From contig NZ_SOFY01000074.1 of assembly GCF_004402595.1 (NCBI RefSeq), positions 30,769 through 94,768 on the forward strand: 64,000 bases of DNA, given 5' to 3'. Positions 27,072 through 36,980 of this stretch are shown in pieces. Below the pieces are notes generated by a model, which was not told where the DNA came from, searched no databases, and saw nothing but the letters and a program-made list of their open reading frames with translations. The stretch is from Cryobacterium shii. Lineage in GTDB: Bacteria > Actinomycetota > Actinomycetes > Actinomycetales > Microbacteriaceae. Position numbers and translations under genes: made by a program. Each line of letters begins with the position of its first letter. The first letter of the stretch is position 1.

Positions 27072-28265
27072 ATGACCGCCGCATCCGTGCCCTCAGAAAA
27101 CGTGCCCTCGGAAAACGTGTCCCCGCTGCTCGAACTCGACGGCGCCGTGCAGGCCGACGGGATCGACGCCGGCGTGGCCGCGCACTACGGCGGCCCCCTC
27201 ACCGAACAGCGCCGCCTGCTCGCCGGCGAGGCCATCGTCGACTTGTCCCATTACGGGGTGCTGAGCGTCGCCGGGCCGGACCGGCTCACCTGGCTCAACT
27301 CGATCTCCAGCCAGGAGCTGCGCCACCTGGCCGCGGGAGAATCCTCCGAGACCCTCCTGCTCGACCCGACCGGCCGCGTCGAGTACGCGATGCAGGTCAT
27401 CGACGACGGCGTGGAGACCTGGCTGCTCCTGGAATCGGCACAGCTGCCCGGCCTGCACGCGTGGCTCGACAAGATGCGGTTCACGCTGCGGGTGCAGATC
27501 GTCGACCACACCCTCGCCTACGCGGTGATCGGGTCGATGGCGGCGGACGTGTCCGCGCTGCCCCTCAGCCCCGCGGCCCCGAACGGTGTTCTGCTGGTCT
27601 GGCACGACCCCTGGAACCAGGTCGCGAGCGGTGGCTTCCAGTACGCGGATGCCCCCACTCACCCCGGAGCCGCCTGGCGCTGGACCGAGGTCCTGGTGCC
27701 GCGCGCGACCCTGCCCGCCCTGCGCGACTCCGTGCGCCACGGCACGGTCGGCGTCGCCGGCCTGCTCGCCCTCGAAGCCCTGCGGATCGCCGCCTGGCGT
27801 CCACGCCGGGCGACCGAGGTCGACGAGAAGACCCTGCCGCACGAACTCGACTGGCTCCGCACCGCGGTGCACCTCAATAAGGGCTGCTACCGGGGGCAGG
27901 AGACCGTGGCGAAGGTGCACAACCTCGGCCACCCGCCCCGGCGCCTGGTGCTGCTGCACCTCGACGGCTCGGACTCGGTCCTTCCCGCCCACGGTGACGA
28001 GGTCCAGGCGGTGCGGAAGCTGCCGGACGCAACCGAGGAGCACCGCGGCGTCGGAATCATCACCTCCAGCGCCATCCACTACGAGCTCGGGCCGATCGCG
28101 CTCGCCGTGGTCAAACGCACGGTGCCGGCCACGGTCACCCTGCACGTGCAGTCCCAGGGCATCTCCGTCGCCGCGGCGCAGGAAGTGATCGTGCCGCAGT
28201 CGGCCGGGTCGGTCGCCGAGATCCCCCGGCTGCCGCGCCTGGGCATCCGCACGCCCGGTCGTTAG
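27072..28265 (+). CDS. ygfZ: YgfZ/GcvT-like folate-binding protein
   Basis: Tetrahydrofolate-binding protein helping assembly or repair of certain iron-sulfur enzymes. The 397-residue protein contains the YgfZ signature KGCYRGQE (270-277) with its conserved cysteine, and a GcvT-type N-terminal domain (YGVLSVAGPDRLTWLNSISS). The first ~20 residues contain a duplicated PSENV segment (VPSENVPSENV) encoded by an imperfect 15-nt tandem repeat, so the true start may be slightly downstream. Confidence 0.92.
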   Translation: MTAASVPSENVPSENVSPLLELDGAVQADGIDAGVAAHYGGPLTEQRRLLAGEAIVDLSHYGVLSVAGPDRLTWLNSISSQELRHLAAGESSETLLLDPTGRVEYAMQVIDDGVETWLLLESAQLPGLHAWLDKMRFTLRVQIVDHTLAYAVIGSMAADVSALPLSPAAPNGVLLVWHDPWNQVASGGFQYADAPTHPGAAWRWTEVLVPRATLPALRDSVRHGTVGVAGLLALEALRIAAWRPRRATEVDEKTLPHELDWLRTAVHLNKGCYRGQETVAKVHNLGHPPRRLVLLHLDGSDSVLPAHGDEVQAVRKLPDATEEHRGVGIITSSAIHYELGPIALAVVKRTVPATVTLHVQSQGISVAAAQEVIVPQSAGSVAEIPRLPRLGIRTPGR

Positions 28266-28319
28266 GTCCCGCCTGCCGCGCTTACTCCCGGCGCCCGCCA
28301 CATCGGTAGAGTTGAAGTC

Positions 28320-29072
28320 ATGTCAGATGCATACAACCTCATACTTCTCCGTCACGGCCAAAGCCTATGGAACCAGGAAAACCTCTTCACCGGTTGGGTG
28401 GACGTCAGGCTGAGCGAGCAGGGAGCCGCCGAAGCCAAGCGCGCCGGTGAACTTCTCGCCGAGTCGGGCCTGCTGCCCGACGTCCTGCACACCTCATTAC
28501 TTACCCGCGCCATCCAGACCGCGAACATCGCGCTCGAGGAAGCCGACCGGCTGTGGATCGACGTGAAGCGCTCCTGGCGCCTCAACGAGCGTCACTACGG
28601 CGCCCTGCAGGGCCTCGACAAGGCGGAGACGCTGGCCAAGTTCGGCCCCGAACAGTTCCAGCTCTGGCGTCGCTCGTTCGACGTGCCGCCGCCCGTGCTG
28701 GCCGACGATTCCCCCTGGTCCCAGGCGCACGACGTGCGTTACGCGAACCTCGGCGACGACCTGCCGCGCACCGAATGCCTCAGCGACGTCGTCGACCGGA
28801 TGCTGCCCTACTGGGAATCCGACATCTCGACCGACCTCCGCGCGGGCAGGACGGTGCTCGTCACCGCCCACGGCAACTCGCTGCGCGCCCTGGTCAAGCA
28901 CCTTGACGGCATCAGCGACGCCGACATCGCCGAGCTGAACATCCCGACCGGCATCCCGCTGGTCTACCGCCTGGGCGAAGACCTGATGCCTCTCGGCCCC
29001 GGCCGCTACCTCGACCCGGAGGCCGCCGCCGCCGGCGCCGCCGCCGTCGCGGCGCAGGGAAACAAGAAGTAG
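28320..29072 (+). CDS. gpmA: 2,3-bisphosphoglycerate-dependent phosphoglycerate mutase
   Basis: Interconverts 3- and 2-phosphoglycerate in glycolysis. The 250-residue protein has [18 protein letters not shown] (the catalytic histidine lies in RHG), the ERHYGALQG motif containing the proton donor, and the second histidine in [15 protein letters not shown]. An Ala-rich C-terminal tail ([16 protein letters not shown]) extends past the core. A perfect 15-bp terminator follows and is shared with convergent phoU. Confidence 0.97.
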   Translation: MSDAYNLILLRHGQSLWNQENLFTGWVDVRLSEQGAAEAKRAGELLAESGLLPDVLHTSLLTRAIQTANIALEEADRLWIDVKRSWRLNERHYGALQGLDKAETLAKFGPEQFQLWRRSFDVPPPVLADDSPWSQAHDVRYANLGDDLPRTECLSDVVDRMLPYWESDISTDLRAGRTVLVTAHGNSLRALVKHLDGISDADIAELNIPTGIPLVYRLGEDLMPLGPGRYLDPEAAAAGAAAVAAQGNKK

Positions 29073-29098
29073 ACCGCATCCCCGCACCCCATTAAGAA

Positions 29099-29136
29099 GA
29101 AAGCCCCGGAAGCAGTCGATCGCTTCCGGGGCTTTC
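29099..29136. terminator. Bidirectional terminator, gpmA / phoU
   Basis: Perfect 15-bp stem GAAAGCCCCGGAAGC (29099-29113) / GCTTCCGGGGCTTTC (29122-29136) with an 8-nt loop, flanked by A and T stretches. It separates convergent gpmA and phoU. Confidence 0.85.
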
Positions 29137-29148
29137 TCGCGCTCGGGG

Positions 29149-29805
29149 TTACGCGTTGGTGTTCTGCTGCCACGCCCCGGTGCCGAGGTACTGCACCTTC
29201 TTCGCGATCGACACGGCGTGGTCGGCGAAACGCTCGTGATAGCGGCTGGCGAGCGTCGAGTCGACCGTGTCAGCGGCCTGGCCCTTCCAGGTCTCGCCCA
29301 GCACGGCGTCGAACACGCTGAGGTGCAGGGCGTCGACCTTGTCGTCCTCGTTGCGGATGGTCTCGGCCAGGAGCATGTCCTCGTTCGTCAGCAGCTCGGT
29401 CAGCATCTTCGCGATCGCCGTGACGAGCGCGCCCATCTCCGCGAACGTGCCGCGCAGGCTCTTGGGAACGACTTTGTCCGGGAAGCGGTAACGGGCGAGC
29501 TGGGCGATGTGCGTGGACAGGTCACCCATCCGCTCGAGGGACGCGCTGATCCGCAGCGCGCTGACCACGATGCGGAGGTCGCGCGCGACCGGCTGCTGGC
29601 GGGCGAGGATTGTGATGGCGAGCTCGTCGAGTTCGATGGTCAGTTCGTCGATCTTCTCGTCTTCACTGATCGCTTCGTCGGCGAGACTCACGTCGGACTC
29701 GTTGAAGGCCCGAGTGGCTTTGTCGATGGAGATCGCGACGAGGCGGGAGATCTCGATGAGACGATCCTGCACTTCGGCGAGTTCCTGCTGGAAAACTTCA
29801 CGCAT
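29149..29805 (-). CDS. phoU: Phosphate signalling protein PhoU
   Basis: Couples phosphate transport status to the SenX3/RegX3 two-component system. The 218-residue protein has two three-helix PhoU repeats with the E(D)xxID/RMGD metal-site motifs (AISEDEKIDELTIELDE, SLERMGDLSTHIAQ; RNEDDKVDALHLSVFD, RYHERFADHAVSIAKK). The ATG at 29805 (MREVF) is preferred over a 13-residue longer ORF: it is the usual family N-terminus and has AAGGA 8 nt upstream. Divergent from senX3 across a gap with 11-nt-phased repeats. Confidence 0.96.
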   Translation of the reverse strand: MREVFQQELAEVQDRLIEISRLVAISIDKATRAFNESDVSLADEAISEDEKIDELTIELDELAITILARQQPVARDLRIVVSALRISASLERMGDLSTHIAQLARYRFPDKVVPKSLRGTFAEMGALVTAIAKMLTELLTNEDMLLAETIRNEDDKVDALHLSVFDAVLGETWKGQAADTVDSTLASRYHERFADHAVSIAKKVQYLGTGAWQQNTNA

Positions 29806-29881
29806 GTGTGTGGTCCTTCCTGGGCGCGCGGTACGCGCAGACACGTGAGACGCACCTGGCCCCGTTCACGATCCTCGCGGA

Positions 29882-29925
29882 CCGAGGTGAACGGCAGGTG
29901 CCGAGATACTGAACACTACCTGAAT
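29882..29925 (-). promoter_or_regulatory. Four-unit PHO-box-like array upstream of phoU
   Basis: On the minus strand four consecutive 11-nt units: ATTCAGGTAGT (29925-29915), GTTCAGTATCT (29914-29904), CGGCACCTGCC (29903-29893) and GTTCACCTCGG (29892-29882). Units 1, 2 and 4 begin RTTCA. A GTTCAC in the opposite direction sits at 29864-29869. This spacing is the PhoP/RegX3 direct-repeat pattern. It lies 77 bp before phoU and about 60 bp before senX3. Confidence 0.55.
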
Positions 29926-29984
29926 CGGTCAGGGCGCCGGGTTGCTTCGTCAGACGACGCAACAAGTATCAGTAATCTGGGTAT

Positions 29985-31139
29985 ATGGAATCGACAGGGC
30001 TTGTGCTGGTGTCGCTGGCACTCGGCCTCGCCGTCGGCGCCGGATTCATGACCCTGCTGCACGTGGCCGAACGTCACGGCCGGCGGGCGGCCGAGGTCGT
30101 GAACCCCGCCGTTCCCGACGGCATCGACCAGGTGCTCGACGCGCTCGAGACCGCGGGGGCCGTCCTCGATCCCTCCAACAACGTGGTCAAGGCCTCGCAG
30201 GCGGCGGTGTCGATGGGGCTGGTCTGGAACCGCCAGCTGGTGCATCCGGAACTGCTGGAACTGGCCCAGCGGGTGCGACGCACCGGCGAGCCGGTCTCGG
30301 AGAACCTCGTGCTCTCCCGTGGGCCCTTCGGCGACGCGAGCATGCGCGTGCGCGTGCGGCTGGCCCGGCTGGGCACACGGTACGTGCTCCTCCTGGCCGA
30401 GGACCGCACGGAGGCGTTCCGCCTCGACGAGGTGCGCCGGGACTTCGTCGCGAACATCAGCCACGAACTCAAGACGCCGATTGCCGCGGTGGGATTGCTG
30501 GCTGAGGCGCTCGAGCAGGCCGCGGACGAGCCGGTGCAGGTGCGGCGCTTCGCCAGCCGCCTCACGACCGAGTCCGGCCGGCTCACCCGGCTGACCCAGG
30601 AGATCATCGAACTCTCCCGTTTGCAGGCCCAGGACGCCCTGACCGAACCCGAACTCCTTAACGTGGACACGATCGTCGCCTCCGCGGTGGACCTGAGCCG
30701 GGTGGTGGCCGACGCGGCGAAGATCACCATCGCCGTCGGCAAGAAGTCCGGCGCGCTCGTGAACGGTGACGAGCGACTACTCGTGATGGCGGTGCACAAC
30801 CTCGTCGCCAACGCCGTGAACTACTCTCCGGAGGGGGCGAGGGTCGGAGTGGGGGTGCGCCGCAACGACGGCGTCGTCGAGATCACCGTCACCGACCAGG
30901 GTGTGGGCATCCAGGAAGCCGACCTGGAACGCATCTTCGAGCGCTTCTTCCGGGTGGACCAGGCTCGGTCCAGACACACCGGCGGCACGGGCCTGGGGTT
31001 GTCGATCGTCAAGCACGTGGTGCAGATCCATGGCGGGGACATCCGCGTCTGGTCCCAGCCCGGCAGCGGCTCGACATTCACCATCCGCCTTCCAGAGGCA
31101 CCACACCCCGCCCCGGCGGCGATAGGAGACACCCCGTGA
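29985..31139 (+). CDS. senX3: Phosphate-sensing histidine kinase SenX3
   Basis: Sensor kinase partner of RegX3, 384 residues. One N-terminal membrane segment (about 5-26) is followed by a PAS-like domain (about 45-140), HisKA with His160 (FVANISHELKTPIAAVG) and HATPase_c (VANAVNYSPEGARVGVG, GVGIQEADLERIFERFFRVD, GTGLGLSIVKHVVQIHGG). The short extracytoplasmic part and PAS domain match SenX3/PhoR of actinobacteria. Its stop overlaps the regX3 start (GTGA). It is divergent from phoU. Confidence 0.95.
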   Translation: MESTGLVLVSLALGLAVGAGFMTLLHVAERHGRRAAEVVNPAVPDGIDQVLDALETAGAVLDPSNNVVKASQAAVSMGLVWNRQLVHPELLELAQRVRRTGEPVSENLVLSRGPFGDASMRVRVRLARLGTRYVLLLAEDRTEAFRLDEVRRDFVANISHELKTPIAAVGLLAEALEQAADEPVQVRRFASRLTTESGRLTRLTQEIIELSRLQAQDALTEPELLNVDTIVASAVDLSRVVADAAKITIAVGKKSGALVNGDERLLVMAVHNLVANAVNYSPEGARVGVGVRRNDGVVEITVTDQGVGIQEADLERIFERFFRVDQARSRHTGGTGLGLSIVKHVVQIHGGDIRVWSQPGSGSTFTIRLPEAPHPAPAAIGDTP

Positions 31140-31816
31140 CCCACATTCTGCTGGTCGAAGACGAGCGTGCGCTCAGCGAGCCGCTGAGCTTCCTGCTCGA
31201 GCGGGAAGGGTACGAGGTCACGGTCGCCGAGGACGGACCGAGCGCGATCAGCGAATACGATCGCACCGGCGCCGACCTGATCCTGCTCGACCTGATGCTC
31301 CCGGGCATCCCGGGCACCGAGGTGTGCCGGGAGATCCGCACCCGCTCGTCGGTGCCGATCATCATGCTGACCGCCAAGGACTCCGAGGTCGACATCGTGG
31401 TCGGCCTCGAACTCGGGGCGGACGACTACGTCACCAAGCCGTACTCGACCCGGGAACTGCTGGCCCGCATCCGGGCGGTGTCCCGGCGGCGCACCGAGGA
31501 GGTCGCCGAGGACGACACCGTGCTGGCGGCCGGCACGGTGCGGATGGACCTCGAAAGTCACACGGTCACGGTGTCCGACGACACCGTGAACCTGCCGCTG
31601 AAGGAGTTCGAGCTGCTCGAATACCTCTTGCGCAACGCCGGCCGGGTTCTCACCAGGGGCCAGCTGATCGACCGGGTCTGGGGCGCCGACTACTTCGGCG
31701 ACACGAAGACGCTGGACGTGCACATCAAGCGGATCCGTTCACGGATCGAGTCCACCCCGTCGGAGCCGCAGATGCTGGTCACCGTGCGCGGGCTGGGCTA
31801 CCGCTTCGAAGCCTGA
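31136..31816 (+). CDS. regX3: Phosphate response regulator RegX3
   Basis: OmpR-family response regulator, 226 residues. The receiver has the acidic pair (VEDE), phospho-acceptor Asp52 (LILLDLMLPG), and the TAKD and KPYS pocket residues. The winged helix covers about 130-224 (LPLKEFELLEYLLRNAGRVL, DTKTLDVHIKRIRSRIE). GTG start overlapping senX3 by 4 nt. Predicted to act on the PHO-box-like repeats before pstS and phoU in this window. Confidence 0.96.
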   Translation: MTHILLVEDERALSEPLSFLLEREGYEVTVAEDGPSAISEYDRTGADLILLDLMLPGIPGTEVCREIRTRSSVPIIMLTAKDSEVDIVVGLELGADDYVTKPYSTRELLARIRAVSRRRTEEVAEDDTVLAAGTVRMDLESHTVTVSDDTVNLPLKEFELLEYLLRNAGRVLTRGQLIDRVWGADYFGDTKTLDVHIKRIRSRIESTPSEPQMLVTVRGLGYRFEA

Positions 31817-31890
31817 CCGCTCGCGCGGCGTGCCGACGCCGGCCAAGCCCCGCGGGGCCCGGCCGGTCGCGCCTGGTCGGCTGCTGGTGG

Positions 31891-32370
31891 TTACGGCGCG
31901 GCGGTCGGAACGAGCGTGGAGTAGGTCTCCAGGGAGCCGTCCAGGACCGGAACCAGCAGTTCGATGCCGGTCTCGTTGCCGTACTGCATGAAGACGGGGA
32001 AGAGCGAGCCCGGCTGGGTGTCGGCGTCGGTGACCGACACGTTCGGGGCATCCGGTGTACCGATGGTCACGCTCGAGTTCGCGTCGACGTTGACCTTCTG
32101 GGTGACCTTCTCCGTGGCCCCCTTGTACTGCACGTTGAGGCTGTGCGCCGAGTCTCCGGTGTTCACGACCGTGACCAGGAGACTGGCGGTGGAGCCGTCC
32201 TCGGACAGCAGGACCGCATTGCGGATGGCGAGGTCGCCCACATCGCCGCTGACGCCGTCGCTGGCGTCATACTTCGCCGTCGTCGACTGCGGAGCCAGCA
32301 GATTGCAGCCGCTGGTTCCCAACAGGATGCCGGCCGCCACGACGACGGACACGATGATTCGAGCTCTCAC
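31891..32370 (-). CDS. Secreted lipoprotein of unknown function
   Basis: A 159-residue protein with a lipoprotein-type signal (VRARIIVSVVVAAGILLGTS then GC) and an Ig-like beta domain (LAIRNAVLLSEDGSTASLLV, VVNTGDSAHSLNVQYKG). It resembles a copper-chaperone-like or DUF4352-style extracellular fold, but I cannot assign it. The lipobox has Thr where Leu is usual (TSGC). The GTG at 32370 has GGAGG 4 nt upstream; a 73-residue longer ORF was rejected. It is divergent from carD. Confidence 0.75.
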   Translation of the reverse strand: MRARIIVSVVVAAGILLGTSGCNLLAPQSTTAKYDASDGVSGDVGDLAIRNAVLLSEDGSTASLLVTVVNTGDSAHSLNVQYKGATEKVTQKVNVDANSSVTIGTPDAPNVSVTDADTQPGSLFPVFMQYGNETGIELLVPVLDGSLETYSTLVPTAAP

Positions 32371-32537
32371 AAGACCTCCACAACAGTTCACCGTTTTGCC
32401 CGATGGCCAAACGCTGCAAATTTCGCTTTGGCACCAGCTTACTGGCTGGAGCGGGCCGCCCGGCGCGCCAATCGGCGCGGCGAACCCTACCACCGACGGC
32501 TGTGGTATCATAGACGCTGCTGAAGGGATATCCATAC

Positions 32538-33020
32538 ATGCTTTTTGAGGTCGGAGAAACCGTCGTTTATCCCCACCATGGAGCCGCAACGATCACCGAG
32601 GTGAAGACGCGGATCATCAAGGGTGAAGAAAAACTGTACCTGAAGCTCAATGTCACTCAGGGTGACCTCACCATCGAGGTGCCCGCCGAGAACGTCGACC
32701 TGGTCGGCGTTCGCGACGTGATCGGCAAAGAAGGACTCGACAAGGTGTTCGAGGTGCTGCGCGCGCCGTTCACCGAAGAGCCCACCAACTGGTCTCGCCG
32801 GTACAAGGCCAACCTGGAGAAGCTCGCCTCCGGTGACGTCATCAAGGTCTCCGAGGTCGTCCGCGACCTGTGGCGCCGCGACCAGGACCGCGGCCTGTCC
32901 GCCGGCGAGAAGCGCATGCTGGCCAAGGCCCGGCAGATCCTGATCTCCGAACTGGCCCTCGCGGAGAAGACCGACGAAGAGAAGGCCTCCACCGTTCTCG
33001 ACCAGGTCCTCGCTTCATAA
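32538..33020 (+). CDS. carD: CarD-family RNA polymerase-binding regulator
   Basis: Binds the RNA polymerase beta subunit and stabilises open complexes, notably at rRNA promoters. The 160-residue protein has the Tudor-like RNAP-interaction domain (1-60; [20 protein letters not shown]) and the helical DNA-binding domain ([35 protein letters not shown]) that includes the tryptophan used at the upstream fork. Length is standard. It is followed by a terminator, so probably monocistronic. Confidence 0.97.
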   Translation: MLFEVGETVVYPHHGAATITEVKTRIIKGEEKLYLKLNVTQGDLTIEVPAENVDLVGVRDVIGKEGLDKVFEVLRAPFTEEPTNWSRRYKANLEKLASGDVIKVSEVVRDLWRRDQDRGLSAGEKRMLAKARQILISELALAEKTDEEKASTVLDQVLAS

Positions 33021-33035
33021 CCACGCTCTCGTTGG

Positions 33036-33061
33036 AAGGCGGCGCCGTGAGGTGCCGCCTT
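33036..33061 (+). terminator. Terminator after carD
   Basis: Stem AAGGCGGCGCC / GGTGCCGCCTT (33036-33046, 33051-33061; one mismatch) with a GTGA tetraloop, followed by TTCGCGTTT. It lies 16 bp after the carD stop and before ispDF. Confidence 0.75.
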
Positions 33062-33105
33062 TCGCGTTTCCCCTGCCGCACGACCCCACCAGATAGCCTC
33101 CTGAT

Positions 33106-34317
33106 ATGACTGAATCCCCCGCGCCCGTGGTCGCGGTCATCGTCGTCGCCGCCGGCAGCGGCAGCCGGCTCGGGCACGAGCTGCCCAAGGCCTTCGTCCC
33201 CCTGGCCGGCGCCACCCTGCTCGAGCGCGCCCTGGTGTCCGTGTTCGGGATGCGTGATCCGGCGCAAGTCATCGTCGTGGCGCCGGAGGACCGCCTGGCC
33301 GTCGCGCGCGAGCTGGCGGCACGGGTGAGCGACGACGCATCCGTTCTCGTGGTTGCGGGCGGCGCGACCCGGCAGGAGTCCGTCAACCGCGGGCTCGCGG
33401 TGCTCGGGCCCGAGGTGCGAACGGTTCTCGTGCACGACGCGGCCCGGGCGCTCACTCCCTCCGCGCTGTGCGACGCGGTCGTCGATGCCGTCGGCTCGAC
33501 CGGGCACGGGATCGTGCCGGGGCTTGCCGTGGTGGACACGATCAAGAGCGTGTCTGGCGCCGGGGTGATCACGGGAACGGTGAACCGGGCCGAGTTGTCC
33601 GCCGTGCAGACGCCCCAGGGATTCCCCCGGGACATGCTGGTGGCCGCCGCCGCCGTGGCGACCGCCGAGGCGACCGACGATGCGTCCGTCGTGGCGGCCG
33701 CCGGGCACCCCGTCAGCGTGATCCCCGGCGACCCGCTCGCCTTCAAGATCACCACCCCCTGGGACCTGCGCCGGGCCGAATCCCTTCTCCGGGGCAGTTC
33801 CCTGCCGGGCGCGTCCGCCCCCCGGGTGGGCACCGGCATGGACGTCCACGCCTTCGACGAGGACTCCGACCTCTGGCTGGCGGGTCTGCACTGGCCGGGG
33901 GAGCGCGGTTTGTCCGGCCACAGCGACGGCGATGCCGCCGTGCACGCCATCTGCGACGCGCTCCTCTCCGCTGCCGGCCTCGGCGACATCGGCGGGATCT
34001 TCGGCACGTCGGACCCTCGTTTCGATGGCGCCCACGGCGACGTCTTCCTGGCCGAAACCCTCCGACTGGTGACGGCGGCCGGTTTCCGGGTCGGCAACGT
34101 CGCGGTGCAGATCATCGGCAACCGGCCGAAACTGAGCCCCCGGCGGTCTGAAGCGGAGGCGCTGCTCAGCGCGCTGCTGCACGCTCCGGTCAACGTGTCG
34201 GCGACGACGACGGATACGCTCGGCTTCACGGGCAGGGGCGAAGGCGTTGCGGCGATCGCGACCGCCCTGATTCTCCCCGAACGCCCCGCGAACCCTGACC
34301 TAAGCTGGGAAGCGTGA
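33106..34317 (+). CDS. ispDF: Bifunctional IspD/IspF (MEP isoprenoid pathway)
   Basis: One 403-residue chain carrying two non-consecutive MEP-pathway enzymes. IspD (about 1-230; [30 protein letters not shown]) makes CDP-methylerythritol. IspF (about 241-400; Asp246-x-His248 zinc ligands in [27 protein letters not shown], then FGTSDP) makes the cyclodiphosphate. Fusion is known in several bacteria, and the missing IspE acts between them. Its stop overlaps the cysS start (GTGA). Confidence 0.96.
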   Translation: MTESPAPVVAVIVVAAGSGSRLGHELPKAFVPLAGATLLERALVSVFGMRDPAQVIVVAPEDRLAVARELAARVSDDASVLVVAGGATRQESVNRGLAVLGPEVRTVLVHDAARALTPSALCDAVVDAVGSTGHGIVPGLAVVDTIKSVSGAGVITGTVNRAELSAVQTPQGFPRDMLVAAAAVATAEATDDASVVAAAGHPVSVIPGDPLAFKITTPWDLRRAESLLRGSSLPGASAPRVGTGMDVHAFDEDSDLWLAGLHWPGERGLSGHSDGDAAVHAICDALLSAAGLGDIGGIFGTSDPRFDGAHGDVFLAETLRLVTAAGFRVGNVAVQIIGNRPKLSPRRSEAEALLSALLHAPVNVSATTTDTLGFTGRGEGVAAIATALILPERPANPDLSWEA

Positions 34318-35729
34318 CCATGCGACTGTACGACTCCCGGGCCCAGGCCCTCCGTGACTTCACTCCCCGCGTGCCCGGCGCCGTGGGGGTCTACGTCTGT
34401 GGACCCACCGTGCAGTCCTCCCCTCACATCGGGCACCTGCGCAGCGCCCTCGTCTACGACCAGCTGCGTCGCTGGCTCACCTACCGGGGCCTCGACGTCA
34501 CGTTCGTGCGCAACGTCACCGACATCGACGACAAGATCCTGGCCCATGCGGCCGGCACCACGGAGCAGTGGTGGGCGCTCGCGTACCGCTACGAGCTCGA
34601 GTTTACGGCCGGGTACCAGCGGCTGGGCATCCTCGCCCCCAGCTACGAGCCGCGCGCGACCGCCAGCATCCAGCAGATGCAGGACCTGATCTCCCGGCTG
34701 ATCGAGTTCGGCCACGCCTATCCCGCCGACGACGGATCCAGCGACGTCTACTTCGACACCGCGAGCTGGCCCGAATACGGGGTCCTGACCCGCCAGCAGC
34801 GGGGCGATATGGAAGCGGCCGCGGATGCCGACCCGCGCGGCAAGAAGGACCCTCGCGACTTCGCCCTCTGGAAGGGCCATAAAGCCCAGGAGCCCGAGTC
34901 CGCCTCCTGGCCGTCCCCCTGGGGCTCCGGCCGTCCGGGCTGGCACATCGAGTGCTCGGCGATGGCGGCCCGGTACCTCGGCCCGCACTTCGACATCCAC
35001 GGCGGCGGACTCGACCTGCGCTTCCCGCACCACGAGAACGAGTTCGCCCAGTCCGCTGCGGCCGGTGACGGATTCGCGAACTACTGGATGCACAACGGGC
35101 TGGTCAACGTCAACGGGCAGAAGATGTCCAAGTCGCTCGGCAACTCCGTCTTCGCCGCCGAGCTCCTCGGCCAGGCCCGCGCCATCGTCGTGCGCTACTA
35201 CCTGGGGGCCGCGCACTACCGCTCCACCATCGACTACCACGAGGATGCACTCGTCGAGGCCGAAGCCGCCCTCGAACGCATCGAGAGCTTCCTCGACCGG
35301 GCCGACCGGCGCCTGGCCGACACCCGGTTCGCGGGCTCCGGCGTGGAGATCGTACCGGACGAATTCGCCGCGGCCATGGACGACGACCTCGCCGTCCCCC
35401 AGGCCCTCGCCGTGCTGCACGAGACCGTGCGCACCGGCAACGCGGCGCTGGACGCCGAAGATCTGCACGCCGCGGCAGCCGCGCGTGGGCACGTTCTCGC
35501 CATGAGCGAGGTCCTGGGGATCAACCCCCTCTCGCCCGGCTGGTCCGTGTCCACGGACGAACCGGCGATGATCGCGCTCACCGCACTCGTGGAGCGCCTT
35601 CTGGACGACCGCGAAATCGCCAGGCAGGGCCGCGACTATGCGGCCGCAGACCGTATCCGGGACGAGCTCGTCGCCGCCGGAATTACCATCGAAGACACCC
35701 CGTCGGGTGCCCATTGGAGCTTTGACTGA
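34314..35729 (+). CDS. cysS: Cysteinyl-tRNA synthetase
   Basis: Class I synthetase charging tRNA-Cys, 471 residues. The zinc-binding VYVCGPTV motif (Cys29) and HIGH (38-41) lie at the N-terminus, KMSKS at 270-274, and the DALR/anticodon-binding helical region at the C-terminus. The [14 protein letters not shown] motif that recognises cysteine is intact. GTG start overlapping ispDF by 4 nt; its stop shares one base with the rlmB ATG. The ispDF-cysS-rlmB order is common in actinobacteria. Confidence 0.98.
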   Translation: MTMRLYDSRAQALRDFTPRVPGAVGVYVCGPTVQSSPHIGHLRSALVYDQLRRWLTYRGLDVTFVRNVTDIDDKILAHAAGTTEQWWALAYRYELEFTAGYQRLGILAPSYEPRATASIQQMQDLISRLIEFGHAYPADDGSSDVYFDTASWPEYGVLTRQQRGDMEAAADADPRGKKDPRDFALWKGHKAQEPESASWPSPWGSGRPGWHIECSAMAARYLGPHFDIHGGGLDLRFPHHENEFAQSAAAGDGFANYWMHNGLVNVNGQKMSKSLGNSVFAAELLGQARAIVVRYYLGAAHYRSTIDYHEDALVEAEAALERIESFLDRADRRLADTRFAGSGVEIVPDEFAAAMDDDLAVPQALAVLHETVRTGNAALDAEDLHAAAAARGHVLAMSEVLGINPLSPGWSVSTDEPAMIALTALVERLLDDREIARQGRDYAAADRIRDELVAAGITIEDTPSGAHWSFD

Positions 35730-36838
35730 TGAAGAACTTAGACCGCAAGTCCCGTACCGGAGCCGTGCGCAAGGGCAGCCGGGGACCGCAGGTCGGCTCC
35801 GGCGGCCAGGGCCGTCAGGCCCTCGAGGGCAAGAAGCCCACCCCGAAGGCCGAAGACCGTCCGTACCACCCCGCCGGCAAGCGCAAGGCAGCCCAGGACC
35901 GCTTCACCGCGGCCGGCGGCGGCCGCAGCCGCACCGGCGCGGGCCCCAAGAGCGCGCCTCGCGGTGCCAGCACCGGCAACACGGGCGGCGGCGGAGCGTC
36001 GACCCGTCGCGCCAAGCAGATCGACGAGCATGAGGTCGTCACCGGGCGCAACTCCGTTCTCGAGGCGCTGCGCGCGAAGATCCCCGCCACGGCCCTGTAC
36101 ATCGCCACGCGCATCGAGATGGACGAGCGGGTGAAGGAGGTCCTCACCCTGGCCACCACCCGCGGCATCCCGGTGCTCGAGGTGATGCGCCCCGAACTCG
36201 ACCGTCTGGCCGGCCGCGATTCCGTGCACCAGGGCCTCGCGCTCAAGGTGCCCGCCTACGAGTACGCCCAGCCGCTCGAGTTGCTCGAACTGACGATCAG
36301 CCGCGGCCACAAGCCCCTCTTCGTCGCGTTAGACGGCATCACCGACCCCCGCAACCTGGGCGCGATCATCCGTTCGACGGCCGCGTTCGGCGGTCACGGC
36401 GTGATCGTGCCGCAACGTCGCTCCGTCGGTGTGACTGCGTCGGCCTGGAAGACCTCCGCCGGCGCCGCGGCCCGCCTCCCCGTCGCCATGGCGACCAACC
36501 TGACCCAGACGCTCAAGTCGCTGAAGGAGCAGGGCGTGCTCGTCATCGGCCTGGCCGGCGACGGCGATACGCAGCTGCCCGAGCTCGGCATCGGCTTCGC
36601 CGAACGCCCGATCGTGATCGTGGTCGGCAGCGAGGGCAAGGGCCTGTCCCGCCTCGTCACCGAGACCTGCGATGCGATCGTCTCGATCCCGATCAGCGCG
36701 TCGACCGAGTCGCTCAACGCCGGCATCGCGGCCGGAGTGACCCTCTACGAGGTCTCCCGCCTGCGCGCCGCAGCCAAGGCCGCCAAGGCAGTCAAGTCCG
36801 CCGCCGCCGCAGCGGCGAAGGCCGCCGCCGCGTCCTGA
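35729..36838 (+). CDS. rlmB: 23S rRNA 2'-O-methyltransferase RlmB (SpoU family)
   Basis: Methylates the ribose of a 23S rRNA guanosine (G2251 in E. coli). The 369-residue protein has a basic, glycine-rich disordered extension of about 95 residues, a SpoU substrate-binding domain (about 100-175; [13 protein letters not shown]) and the knotted SPOUT domain ([49 protein letters not shown]). The last ~25 residues are Ala/Lys-rich. The 3' end runs into a 20-bp tandem repeat. Confidence 0.95.
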   Translation: MKNLDRKSRTGAVRKGSRGPQVGSGGQGRQALEGKKPTPKAEDRPYHPAGKRKAAQDRFTAAGGGRSRTGAGPKSAPRGASTGNTGGGGASTRRAKQIDEHEVVTGRNSVLEALRAKIPATALYIATRIEMDERVKEVLTLATTRGIPVLEVMRPELDRLAGRDSVHQGLALKVPAYEYAQPLELLELTISRGHKPLFVALDGITDPRNLGAIIRSTAAFGGHGVIVPQRRSVGVTASAWKTSAGAAARLPVAMATNLTQTLKSLKEQGVLVIGLAGDGDTQLPELGIGFAERPIVIVVGSEGKGLSRLVTETCDAIVSIPISASTESLNAGIAAGVTLYEVSRLRAAAKAAKAVKSAAAAAAKAAAAS

Positions 36839-36918
36839 CCCCACCCGCCGCGTCCTGACCCCACCCGCCGCGTCCTGACCCCACCCGCCCAACCGGGCAC
36901 CCGCCCAACCGGGCACCC
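36827..36918. repeat. Two adjacent tandem repeats at the rlmB 3' end
   Basis: Three exact copies of a 20-bp unit (GCCGCGTCCTGACCCCACCC; 36827-36886), the first including the rlmB stop codon at 36836-36838. Two exact copies of a 16-bp unit (GCCCAACCGGGCACCC; 36887-36918) follow. They suggest recent slippage in GC-rich DNA; copy number may differ between strains. Confidence 0.9.
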
Positions 36919-36980
36919 GCCCCGTCCCGTCCCGCCCCGCCCACCCGGGCACCCGTCGCCCTCACGCGGCCACGGCACCC

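Noticed and set aside
31891..32370. Assignment of the lipoprotein as a copper chaperone (PCuAC)
   Set aside because: The beta-rich pattern is similar, but the Met/His copper ligands of PCuAC were not found.
33015..35714. 899-codon minus-strand open frame across ispDF and cysS
   Set aside because: It is fully antisense to three overlapping genes with strong family motifs, and its translation has no domain logic. Long shadow frames are expected at this GC content.
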